A DNA stretch of 64,000 nt, taken from contig CAJQUN010000329.1 in NCBI GenBank assembly GCA_907163345.1, forward strand, positions 1 through 64,000. Direction: 5' to 3'. Positions 31,139-40,773 of the stretch are shown here, piece after piece (the first letter of the stretch is position 1; every line of letters starts with the position of its first letter). Source of the DNA: Haberlea rhodopensis. Taxonomy: Eukaryota; Streptophyta; Magnoliopsida; Lamiales; Gesneriaceae. The notes under the pieces were generated by a model. It was not told the DNA's origin. It made no database searches and was given only the letters and a program-made list of their open reading frames with translations. The position numbers and the translations under genes are program-made.

Positions 31139-32767
31139 TCTCCTTTAAGGGGTTAGCATGTTGCGGTTTCTTCTTCATGGTCTCATGCAATGGGGCTTGA
31201 TCTTTGCAGCGTGGACTCATCTCGTAGAGGTCTTTGAGTCCGGCACCTTTCCTATTGTCCTTCAATGCTTGGGGGAAAGGGGGTGGTACTTGATATTCAG
31301 AAAGTTTAGGGAACTCACCTCGTGGTTCATCCCCTTGCATTGGCTCTTCAACGTCTGCCTCTGTCTCCGTCATCTCTTCTTTCTGGGGTGGCGTCAATAC
31401 CACCTTCTCTTCAGCTGCATCTTCATTCACATTCACTGTGATAGCACTCACATTTTCCCGGGGGTTCATCTCTGGTTGTGACGGCAGTCCATTTGAAATC
31501 CTTGCTTCGATCATGCTGATTGAAGTCGCCAATTGTCCCATCTGTGTCGTCAAGCTCTGGATGCTCGCCCTCGTCTCCTGTTGAAATTGTAAGCTATTTT
31601 CAGCAATAAATTTAATACTATGTTCTAACCTGTCAGAAGGAGGGTGCGCTGGTGGTGGTGGAGGTCGCTGATACGGCGGTCTGTAGGGTGGAGGTTGGTT
31701 CATCTGTTGGTTACCATAGCTTTGGTTCGGATGATCTCTCCACCCTTGATTGTAGTTGTTTGGTGGATGCTCATAACTTCTTTGTGGGGGGCCTGGGAAT
31801 CCTCCTGCAGCATTCACGTTCTCCGTGGTTGTCTCTTGTAGTGAGGGGCATGCGTCTGTGGAATGGTTCGCAGCCAAACAGACTCCACACGGCTTTGTCT
31901 TTCCTACATTTCCACCTGCCATACCACGCACAAGAAAAGTGAGGTCTATCAGTTGTTGTTCTAAGTTTGATACGTTTACCTCTTTTCTTTGCGGTTGTCC
32001 ATGGCGCACAGATCCGAATTGTTGGGAGTTGGCCGCCATGTTAGCTATCAACCTTCTAGCTTCCTCCGCTGTTTTATCTATAAATGCTCCTCCGCTTGCC
32101 GCATCCACTAAGTTCCTGTCAGAAGAAAGTAAACCTTCATAAAAGTATTGGATGAGAAGGTGTTCACTTATCTGGTGTTGTGGACAACTTACGCACAACT
32201 TCTTGAATCTCTCCCAGTACTCGTGTAGTGATTCCTCGTAGAGCTGCTTCACACCATATATCTCTTTCCTCAAGTTCGTTGCCCTTGAAGCTGGGAAGTA
32301 CTTTTCTAGGAATACTCTTTGTAAGTCAGTCCATGTGGTGATCGATCCGGATGGTAAGTAGAAGAGCCAGTCTTTTGCAGCGTCCTTTAGAGAAAACGGG
32401 AACGCTCTTAGCTTTATTTGATCCTCAGTGATTCCGGTCGGCTTCATGGTAGTGCACACACGTGGAACTCCATCAGATGCTTATGTGGGTTTTCTCCTGC
32501 AAGACCATGATAAGCTGGCAATAAGTGAATTAAACCAGATTTAAGTTCGAAGTTTACGTTATTGGCCAGAGCAGGGAAACTGATGCAGCGCGGTTGTTGA
32601 TCCAAGTTAGGATTCGCCAACTGCCTCAAGCTTTGATTTGCAGCCATCATGGATCTCTCTTCTTCTTCAAGCAGCCTTGCTTCTCTCCTTCTCTGATGTA
32701 GCGTCCTCTCAATCTCAGGATCGTAGTGAAAGTTATCTTCGTGATTGAACGATCCACCTGTACTCAT
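31139..32767 (-). pseudogene. Athila-type Gag (E), frameshifted and cut by F
   Basis: Gag of E starts at ATG 32767. The capsid domain (Arg-Ala-Phe-Pro-Phe-Ser-Leu, Ala-Lys-Asp-Trp-Leu, then Phe-Leu-Glu-Lys-Tyr-Phe-Pro) spans about 32000-32430. A CCHC knuckle (Cys-Gly-Val-Cys...His...Cys) is near 31850-31890. Then comes a Pro/Gln-rich stretch and an acidic region. An apparent one-base deletion near 32455 shifts the frame at a point where Athila Gags are continuous. At 31139 the frame is cut by F and resumes at 18121 with the protease. The disruption means no functional Gag today. Confidence 0.88.
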
Positions 32768-32833
32768 TAACAAACCAAAGTAGTAATGCGGGATAACAAT
32801 AAAAAAATAAATCGACACAAATAAATGTTGCCT

Positions 32834-32851
32834 TCCCCGGCAACGGCGCCA
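32834..32851 (-). other. Primer binding site of E
   Basis: Minus strand TGGCGCCGTTGCCGGGGA, the primer site typical of Athila-type elements and matching tRNA-Asp. It starts five bases inside the LTR end at 32857. Confidence 0.92.
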
Positions 32852-32856
32852 AAATT

Positions 32857-33254
32857 TGATAGCGCTTATCGTGTACGCCCAAATTAACCCTTCTTCAGTT
32901 AATAACAAAAATATGTAGTAGTGGAAGTAGGGATCGATCTCACAGGGAAGGTAAATTTATTTCGTGCCAAAAACGAATAGTAACAAGGGGTTTTAGGATG
33001 AATGATTACTACTAAGCAAATTCTATAATTAAACTAATTAACGAGATTAACTAAGATGATTTAAACTTATGAGAGCAAAGCGATTCTTGGTTTCCAGGTA
33101 ACCATACTTTTGGAAAATTATCTTTTAGTCATCAAATCAAAACCATCAAATTCTTTCAATTATCTATCGATTGGAAATTCAATTCCTACTCATCTTATTC
33201 GTAGTCAAAGAGAAAACAGCATTCAATTCAACCCTTACCAAATCTCTAATCACC
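32857..33254 (-). mobile_element. 5' LTR of E, first part
   Basis: 398 bp equivalent to 14327-14724 of the 3' LTR. It is interrupted by element H, and the LTR resumes at 51943. Confidence 0.9.
33250..33254. other. Target site duplication of H, left
   Basis: TCACC, repeated at 51938-51942 directly after element H. Confidence 0.9.
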
Positions 33255-33661
33255 TGTAAGGCCCCAACACTTAAACTCGTCATTAGTTCATTTATGACGT
33301 CGTATGTGTATAAATTTTTCATTTTCTTTTCATTCTTTAAAACGAATCATTACTTGTTTCCCATAATCCCAAGACACAAACAAATGTTCAACATTATATG
33401 ATCAACTCTACCAATAAATAGACTCAAAGATTTTACCCTTTACCAACCCCATTACACCACTTTTGCATTGTGGGTTTTTATAAAAATTTGGGCAGAGTCT
33501 CCCCACAAACTGAGCTATCCGGAAATAAAAACTCATCACATAATATAATTCCCGACCAGGGACAACACAATATTAAACAGAATATAGAAACACAAGTAAA
33601 CTCCCGGCCAGGGCACACACCACACTAATAAGACAACAAAAGTGGGTTTCAACACCCTTAT
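33255..33661 (-). mobile_element. 3' LTR of H, part left of I
   Basis: Matches 48979-49384 of the 5' LTR, with few differences. It contains two TCCCGRCCAGGG palindromic words about 60 bp apart. It is cut by I after CTTAT. Confidence 0.88.
33657..33661. other. Target site duplication of I, left
   Basis: CTTAT, repeated at 43084-43088. Confidence 0.9.
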
Positions 33662-34832
33662 TGTGATATCCCCGAAATGATTATGCGATTTTAATCATTT
33701 GAGTTAAATTATGATGATTTGGGTGTTAATTCATGGGATTGGATTAATATTTTTGGGGAGATTCATTTCAGGGTGCATGTGTTGTATGTTGAGATTTTGG
33801 GGTCGTGGCTTGTTTATTTGGGGTGTGTGTTGTTTGTTTTGGGTAAAGCATGTTAACGGGAATTGAAGTATTTTATTGAGAAAATACTATAAATATCATG
33901 TGAGGATATTTTAATACACCGTGCTAAATACCGGGACCAAAACATAACACATCATACCACCCAACACCCAACCACCCCCCCCCAACCCATACCAATCACA
34001 CTGCACAGGCTGACTTTACTCACCACTTGGCTCAATCATTCCACCACTCTCAGCCATCCAAATTCTCGAGCCATCTCTCCCATTTCTTCACCAGCTTCAG
34101 CTAAGCAAAATTTTGAGGAGCTTGTCCTTTTTCATCGCCTGGAAAGCCTTCAAAATTCGGAGCAAAGTAGGGTGAGAAACCATGCTCTGTTTTTATTTTA
34201 AACTTGTTTGAGTACATGTTTTTAGGTGGCGAGAAAACGGCATGTTAGCTTAGGTTTCTTGAAACCTTTGATTTAAATGCTTACATGGTGTTATTATGAG
34301 GCTCTCTGTATTTTTCATTGAGCATGTTGCATGTTTTATGTAGAGGATTAAAGCATGTGAAGTATAGTGTTCGAAAATCTGGGTAAGGAATATGCCCTGT
34401 TTTTCTGGAAAATTATGGTTTGGGAGTGATTTTGAGGAGGTGATATCATGCACGTTATCTTAGGTTTTTGGTAAACCTTTGATGTGAAAATATGCATGGT
34501 AGTTTTGTGAAGCCCTTGGCATGTTTGTTCGAGCATGCTTTATGTTATATGTGGTAGATATAATAGCATGAAGTGAAGTACTCAAAAATCTGGTAATGAA
34601 ATATGTTGTTCTGTTTCCGGAAAAGTTGGTTGAGTACTTATGTAAATGGTTGACGTTTATGCATGTGGGCTTAAGTTTGAGGTGTAAATTTGATATGAAT
34701 ACACTCAGGGTAGTGTGTGATAACTGCTAGCATGTTGGTCTTGGCATGTTGTATGTCTTACATGTTAGATTTAAGGGTGTGAATATAGGTGTTCGAGAAT
34801 TCTGGTTTGGTATTTCTCGAACAGAGCATCTC

Positions 34833-34931
34833 GATCGATCGACATTTCATCTCGATCGATCGAGCGAGGCAGAATCTTGGTTTTGATTTAAGGCGTCTTC
34901 TCGATCGATCGGGAAGAGGGGCCGATCGATC
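34833..34931 (+). promoter_or_regulatory. Two GATCGATC pairs and TATA, I 5' LTR
   Basis: Sites start at 34833, 34854, 34903 and 34924: two pairs, each 21 bp apart. TATAAAT follows at 34955-34961, about 25 bp after the last site, which places the array just upstream of the likely transcription start. Confidence 0.75.
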
Positions 34932-35097
34932 GAGAGACCCAGAATGTTGAAAAATATAAATTGATATATTTTGTTAAAGTTTTGATATTGGATTGTAATG
35001 AGACATCTAATATTGTGTTGTACACTGGTGTAGAGCCTTCACAGGTAGCTACACAGCGCAGGGGATAGAGTCCTGCAACACACCACATTTTGGAAAG

Positions 35098-35692
35098 GTA
35101 CGTAAGCGACGTACGGGCATCCCGACGGTAACATGTACTTATGTTTGTCTGTGTGACACATGATGAATGCAATGTGATGCAATAATATTATGATACATGT
35201 TATTATGCATTGTGTTGCATATTATGCATTGTTGTTGCATATTGTGATGTGGAATAAAGAGGTGTATTCCACGAGTCAGGGCGATCACAGTTAAGGTTTT
35301 AATGCTTACGCTTTACCGCTGAAAATGTGGAGCGGGAGGGGGGAGGCTCGCTTGCACATGGAGGCGAGGTATAACATACTGAGCGAGGAAGAGATACCGC
35401 TAGTATGAAGAAGCGAGTATGCGATACCGCTTGTTTTGAGGTTATGAAAGCATTAAAATAACTGATGATGACTGACTCAAGAAAAAGAGGAAATGTCATG
35501 ATATTTATTTATGAAGCCATACATTCATAATGTGTTTTATTATGAATTATGGTACAGGGACAACCAATGGGCGTTATAAATGCAGGAAATACAGGAAGTG
35601 CTTGTGTTTAGGATTGTGCATTTATGCCTTACTTTCATATTATGTTGAATATGAATTGTTTTATGCTCATGTGTTGGGGGTTGTCTTTGTAG
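35098..35692 (+). other. Candidate intron within the I LTR
   Basis: The donor context is GGAAAG/GTACGTAAG and the acceptor context is TTGTCTTTGTAG/GTGC. The 595-bp span holds the AGCGG/GCGAG hairpin words. The same arrangement is found at the same place in the other Tekay-type LTRs. Splicing is inferred from sequence only. Confidence 0.42.
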
Positions 35693-35982
35693 GTGCTTTT
35701 GTGGACGAGAACCAGGGTTGGGGTTGATATGCTGAGCTGTAAGGAGTGCTACAGGATTAGCATGTTAGAGAAATTTTTTGTATAGCTTCTACTGAGTAGA
35801 GTAAGACTATAATGTAGTACCTTAGTAGGAATTGTGTTATTCCTTTTGAAACATTTTGGTACTGTAATCTCTAAAGCTCAGGTTAATCAACACAATATGT
35901 TACTCTGATATATTCACATGAATGTTTAGTTCTCTAAATTGCACCTTAGTAACTTGATGTGATAACGGGGTCTCACATTTAG

Positions 35983-35994
35983 TGGTATCAGAGC
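35983..35994 (+). other. Primer binding site of I
   Basis: TGGTATCAGAGC, complementary to tRNA-iMet, five bases after the 5' LTR. Confidence 0.92.
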
Positions 35995-36237
35995 AGTGGT
36001 TAGATAACCAGGGAAGAGTGAAGGGTAGCCTGTAGAGACAAGTTAGCTAGGTGTTCATTTGGGCATGTTATGCATGTGATGCATATGGCTGTATAAGTGT
36101 TATACTAACATGCTTTGAATATGATACTCTTGTTATCTAACGGCTTATATTATGAACTGCTTTTGGTATTGTTGTTAACTCTTGTATTACAGCATGGCTG
36201 AGATTAATCCGGAGAACCCCAATGAGGAGATAGGGAT

Positions 36238-39200
36238 GTGGACAGTAGGAATGCCAGTATTGCTCAGCCGAATCCTTTACCACCACCTGCTGTGGGCATG
36301 GAGCCCAGTGTACAGATGTTACTGCCAGGGGAGCTCAGTTTCAAGCAGTTTCTGAGTTTCCATCCGCCCATGTTTGAGGGGATTGAGTCTGGTGAAGTAG
36401 CTGAGGAGTGGTTGGAACGTATAGAGCAGATACTTGTGACTGCACCCTGTGCACGCACGGCATGGCTAAGGTTAGCCAAGTTTCAGATGGCTAAGAAGCC
36501 TGCTATGTGGTGGAAGACCACCGTGATGGAGCTGAGAGCTCTAGGTATGGCAGTTGACTGGACTGTATTCCGGACCCGGTTCCTTAACCGGTATTTCTCT
36601 GCAGCTGCCAGACAATTAAAAGAGGATGGGTTCAACAGTTTGAAGCAGGGTAGCATGTCAGTGTCAGACTATGCTATGCAGTATTCCTCACTGCTGAGGT
36701 ATGTACCTCATATTGCTGTCAGCAGCCATGCAAAGATGAGGAATTTTCTGAAGGGATTGAGGCCAGAACTATTTGATAGGGTTATATCCAACAACCCCAG
36801 TTCATTTGATGACGCCCTGACACGGGCAGAGTTAGCGGAGATTGCGGTGGGCGCGTACAAGGATGTTGTACCCCCTTATGTACCACCACAGAGGCCTGCT
36901 GCTGATAGTCTGAGGCCACGAAGGGATCAGTTCAAGGCTCGTGGGGCCTCATCATCTTCCAAATTTACTGGGAAGAAGTCTCAGGGTCAGAAACAGAACA
37001 ATAAGGGACCCACACAAGGGAGCAAGACAGTGGGAAACAAGTGTAGCAACTGTGGAGGATGGCACTTGTCACGGGACTGTCAGGGTTGCTATATCTGTGG
37101 CAAGGTGGGCCACTTTGCTCGAGGTTGCCCCAATCGGGCAGGTCATACAGACTCAGGGCCGAATAGGCCGAGGTTTGATGCTGGGAGGGCACCACAGAGA
37201 CAGCAGTTTGCAACACGACCACAGGGAGGTCAGACGGCAGGACCGCCGCAGGGACAGGTGTATGCACTGACCAGGGAGCAGGCTGAGGCAGCCCCAGAGG
37301 AGGTCATTGCTGGTACGTGCCATTTATTTACGTACCCTGCACTTATATTGATAGATACAGGTGCTTCCCATTCTTTTGTATCTACTGCTTTTGTGGAGGG
37401 ACACCGTTTGTGCTCGTCTCTGTTACCCACGCCTCTCATGGTCTCGACACCCACGGGGAAGCATGTGATTGCGGATCGGCTGTTGTCTGATTGCCTCATT
37501 TATTTTGAGGGCAATGATCTGAGGGCCGATCTGATTCAGTTAGAGATGGCAGACTTTGACTGTATTATCGGCATTGATGTGTTGAGCAGATACCGAGCTG
37601 TGGTAGACTGCCGGCAGAGGATTGTACGTTTTCTGTCTGATCAGGGGTTTCAGTGGACCTTTTATGGGGATGGCTCTCGTCCAAAGATTCCGGTAATATC
37701 AGCGATTAAGATGTCGCGGTTATTGGAACGCGGCCACACGGGCTACCTTATCTATGCAGTGGATGCATCAGACGAGAAGGAAGAGAGAGCCGAGGACATT
37801 CCGGTTGTGGCGGAGTTCATTGATGTATTCCCAGATGAGATTCCGGGGTTTCCGCCTGTCAGGGATGTTGAGTTTGCTATTGAGCTGCTGCCGGGGACAT
37901 CAGCCATTTCTCGTGCCCCATACAGGATGGCACTGGCAGAGCTGAGGGAGCTGAAGGTACAGTTACAGGAGCTGCTCGACAAGGGATACATCCGTCCTAG
38001 TGTATCGCCTTGGGGTGCACCAGTCTTGTTCGTGAAAAATAAGGATGGATCAATGCGTCTGTGCATTGACTATAGGCAATTGAACAAGGCTACAGTGAAG
38101 AACAGATATCCACTTCCGAGGATTGATGATCTGTTCGACCAGCTTCAGGGTACAGAGGTGTACTCCAAGATAGACTTGAGATCAGGCTATCACCAGGTGC
38201 GGGTTAGAGCTGGTGATGTCCAAAAGACGGCTTTTAGAACTCGGTATGGGCACTATGAGTTCTTGGTGATGCCATTCGGGGTGACGAATGCCCCTGCTAC
38301 ATTTATGAGCCTGATGAACAGAGTATTTCAGGAGTACCTCGATCAGTTTGTGATCGTGTTCATTGATGACATCCTGGTCTATTCAAGGAATGAGAAGGAT
38401 CATGCCGATCATCTGAGGATAGTGCTCCAGATCCTCAGAGATCATCAGTTGTACGCCAAACTCAGCAAGTGTGAGTTTTGGCTGAGCAGTGTAGCCTTCT
38501 TGGGCCATAGCATATCACGAGAGGGGATATCAGTAGACCTGAGGAAGATAGAGGCAGTTATGGATTGGTCTGCACCTACTTCAGTCAGTGAGATTCGAAG
38601 TTTTCTTGGTCTGGCTGGCTATTACCGACGTTTCGTCGAGGGTTTCTCAAGGATCGCCAAGCCACTTACACAGCTGACTCAGAAGGGAGTCCCATTCTGT
38701 TGGACAGAGGCTTGTGAGCAGAGTTTCAGGGAATTAAAGCACAAACTGACTACTGCACCAGTTCTAGTGATTCCCAAGGAGAACAAAGGATTTTTTCTTT
38801 ATACCAACGCATCGCTACAGGGATTAGGGTGCGTACTGATGCAGGACAGACATGTAGTGGCTTATGCTTCGAGACAGTTGAAGCCACACGAGACGAGGTA
38901 TCCAGTCCATGATCTGGAGTTGGCAGCTATAGTGTTCGCCTTGAAGATATGGCGACACTATTTATACGGTACCTCATTTACCATCTTCACTGATCACAAG
39001 AGCCTGAAGTTCTTGTTTACACAGGCTGAGCTGAACATGAGGCAGAGGAGATGGATGGACCTGCTGAAGGATTATGATTGTGAAATCCTATACCATCCCG
39101 GGAAAGCAAATCTGACAGCCGATGCCTTGAGTCGGAAGGTGCGGAGCACTGCAGAGGATGCCATGTGTTTATCAGCTATGTTGGGCTCCTACTGCCATTT

Positions 39201-39591
39201 GGGATTTGATTATGATGTGTCTGCTTCACCGGTTCAGGTTTTGACTTTGTTAGCTGAACCTGTTATTTATGATCACATCAGGAAGGCTCAGGGGACCGAT
39301 GTAGAGGTTCAGAGATGGATATTAGTGGTTCATTCAGGTCAGCCATTGAGATTCAGAGTGGCTGAGGACGGTTCTCTGAGACTTGGCGATAGATGGGTGG
39401 TTCCAGATGCACCCGAGTTACGACAGGGTTTATTACAGCGAGCTCATTGCAGCAGGATGAGTATCCACCCAGGCGGGAAGAAGATGTATAAGGATCTACG
39501 CAGCCAGTTCTGGTGGAGGCGTATGAAACAAGATGTCACCTCATTTGTCAAGCGCTGTTTGATTTGTCAGCAGGTGAAGGCTGAGAGGTAG
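36238..39591 (+). CDS. Gag-Pol of I up to an in-frame amber stop
   Basis: The main open frame, 1117 codons. Gag capsid spans residues about 30-220. Two zinc knuckles (Cys-Ser-Asn-Cys-Gly-Gly and Cys-Tyr-Ile-Cys-Gly-Lys) lie near 265-300. Protease Leu-Ile-Asp-Thr-Gly-Ala-Ser is near 372. RT follows, with Tyr-Arg-Gln-Leu-Asn-Lys and Phe-Ile-Asp-Asp-Ile-Leu. RNase H has Leu-Tyr-Thr-Asn-Ala-Ser, with Asn where A2 has the usual catalytic Asp. The integrase HHCC region is at the end. The frame itself starts at a GTG; the expected ATG is at 36194 in another frame, and comparison with A2 indicates one G lost near 36233-36235. It ends at TAG 39589-39591, where A2 has a Gln codon (CAG). Confidence 0.93.
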   Translation: MDSRNASIAQPNPLPPPAVGMEPSVQMLLPGELSFKQFLSFHPPMFEGIESGEVAEEWLERIEQILVTAPCARTAWLRLAKFQMAKKPAMWWKTTVMELRALGMAVDWTVFRTRFLNRYFSAAARQLKEDGFNSLKQGSMSVSDYAMQYSSLLRYVPHIAVSSHAKMRNFLKGLRPELFDRVISNNPSSFDDALTRAELAEIAVGAYKDVVPPYVPPQRPAADSLRPRRDQFKARGASSSSKFTGKKSQGQKQNNKGPTQGSKTVGNKCSNCGGWHLSRDCQGCYICGKVGHFARGCPNRAGHTDSGPNRPRFDAGRAPQRQQFATRPQGGQTAGPPQGQVYALTREQAEAAPEEVIAGTCHLFTYPALILIDTGASHSFVSTAFVEGHRLCSSLLPTPLMVSTPTGKHVIADRLLSDCLIYFEGNDLRADLIQLEMADFDCIIGIDVLSRYRAVVDCRQRIVRFLSDQGFQWTFYGDGSRPKIPVISAIKMSRLLERGHTGYLIYAVDASDEKEERAEDIPVVAEFIDVFPDEIPGFPPVRDVEFAIELLPGTSAISRAPYRMALAELRELKVQLQELLDKGYIRPSVSPWGAPVLFVKNKDGSMRLCIDYRQLNKATVKNRYPLPRIDDLFDQLQGTEVYSKIDLRSGYHQVRVRAGDVQKTAFRTRYGHYEFLVMPFGVTNAPATFMSLMNRVFQEYLDQFVIVFIDDILVYSRNEKDHADHLRIVLQILRDHQLYAKLSKCEFWLSSVAFLGHSISREGISVDLRKIEAVMDWSAPTSVSEIRSFLGLAGYYRRFVEGFSRIAKPLTQLTQKGVPFCWTEACEQSFRELKHKLTTAPVLVIPKENKGFFLYTNASLQGLGCVLMQDRHVVAYASRQLKPHETRYPVHDLELAAIVFALKIWRHYLYGTSFTIFTDHKSLKFLFTQAELNMRQRRWMDLLKDYDCEILYHPGKANLTADALSRKVRSTAEDAMCLSAMLGSYCHLGFDYDVSASPVQVLTLLAEPVIYDHIRKAQGTDVEVQRWILVVHSGQPLRFRVAEDGSLRLGDRWVVPDAPELRQGLLQRAHCSRMSIHPGGKKMYKDLRSQFWWRRMKQDVTSFVKRCLICQQVKAER

Positions 39592-40773
39592 AGGCCTGGA
39601 GGTGAACTAAGGAGTTTGGAGATACCCGAGTGGAAGTGGCAGCACGTATCTATGGATTTTGTGACCCACTTACCGAGGACTATTTCGGGTTTTGATGCCA
39701 TCTGGGTAGTCGTGGATAGACTGACTAAAGTGGCTCACTTCATTCCCTATTGTATGACATATACGCACTTGAGGATGGCACAGTTATATGTCAGAGATGT
39801 GGTAAGACTGCACGGGATCCCTGTTTCGATAGTGTCCGATCGAGATCCGCGGTTCACATCTCACTTCTGGGAGGATCTGCAGACAGCTCTAGGTACAGAG
39901 TTGAGGCTGAGCACAGCCTATCACCCTCAGAAGGACGGACAGACCGAGCGTACGATACAGACGCTCGAGGATATGTTGAGAGCTTGTGTGCTAGAGTTCG
40001 ACATATCATGGCAGGACTCGATAGCCTTAGTGGAGTTCTCTTACAACAACAGCTACCAGGCAAGTATACAGATGGCTCCTTTCGAGGCCCTCTATGGTAG
40101 GCGTTGTAGGTCACCCTTGTGTTGGGATGACTTGGACCGTAAGTCGGTTGGAGGGTCAGAGTTGGTTCAGGAAATGGAAGAGAAAGTTAAGGTTATCAAG
40201 AGAAAGATGAAGGCAGCTCAGGACAGACAGACAGCATATGCCAATCAGCGGTGTAGGCCGTTGGAGTTTCAGTTAGGCGACAGATTTTTTCTGAAGATCT
40301 CACCTTTCAGAGGCGTAGTACGGTTTGGTATGCGGGGGAAGTTGTCTCCTAGATACGTGGGGCCGTATGAGATCTTACAGCGTGTTGGTACTCTGGCGTA
40401 CCGTTTGGCTTTACCGCCTTCTCTGTCTGGTATACACGACGTTTTTCATGTGTCTATGCTGAGGAAGTATGAGCCGGATCCTTCACATGTGTTGCAGCCT
40501 TCAGAGGTGCATATTGAGTCCGATGTTTCTTATGAGGAGCGGCCTATCAGGATTTTGGATAGGGCAGACCGCAGACTTCGGAACAAGGTTATTCCTATGA
40601 TCAAGGTTCAGTGGGATCGTAGGGGTGTCGAGGAGGCCACGTGGGAGACAGAGCGACACATGGTGCTGCACTATCCAGAGCTGTTTTCTGGTATGCTTTT
40701 ATGTTTGTTTTACTTCATGTTGGTAAGCATGTTTGATTTCGGGAACGAAATCTTAAATAGGGGAGTATTGTGA
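39592..40773 (+). CDS. Integrase and chromodomain tail of I, after the stop
   Basis: The same frame as the upstream ORF; the first ATG is at 39616. It carries the integrase core (Met-Asp-Phe-Val, Ser-Asp-Arg-Asp-Pro-Arg-Phe, and the Glu of Gly-Gln-Thr-Glu-Arg), a GPY-type module (Val-Gly-Pro-Tyr-Glu) and a C-terminal chromodomain-like segment (Trp-Asp-Arg-Arg-Gly-Val-Glu-Glu-Ala-Thr-Trp-Glu). Such tails direct Tekay and other chromovirus integrases to chromatin. The frame runs five bases into the 3' LTR. With the amber stop in front it would be made only by read-through. Confidence 0.92.
   Translation, partial: RPGGELRSLEIPEWKWQHVSMDFVTHLPRTISGFDAIWVVVDRLTKVAHFIPYCMTYTHLRMAQLYVRDVVRLHGIPVSIVSDRDPRFTSHFWEDLQTALGTELRLSTAYHPQKDGQTERTIQTLEDMLRACVLEFDISWQDSIALVEFSYNNSYQASIQMAPFEALYGRRCRSPLCWDDLDRKSVGGSELVQEMEEKVKVIKRKMKAAQDRQTAYANQRCRPLEFQLGDRFFLKISPFRGVVRFGMRGKLSPRYVGPYEILQRVGTLAYRLALPPSLSGIHDVFHVSMLRKYEPDPSHVLQPSEVHIESDVSYEERPIRILDRADRRLRNKVIPMIKVQWDRRGVEEATWETERHMVLHYPELFSGMLLCLFYFMLVSMFDFGNEILNRGVL
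40755..40768 (+). other. Polypurine tract of I
   Basis: AAATAGGGGAGTAT directly before the 3' LTR. It overlaps the last codons of pol. Confidence 0.85.

Larger units (their letters stand above)
33662..35977 (+). mobile_element. 5' LTR of I
   Basis: TGTGATATCC to GGGTCTCACA. In order: a U3-like part with C-rich tracts, palindrome pairs (34833-34931), TATAAAT at 34955, GGTACGT box (35097), AGCGG/GCGAG words (35310-35430), TTTGTAG ending at 35692, LTR end. The order matches the other Tekay-type LTRs here. Confidence 0.93.
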
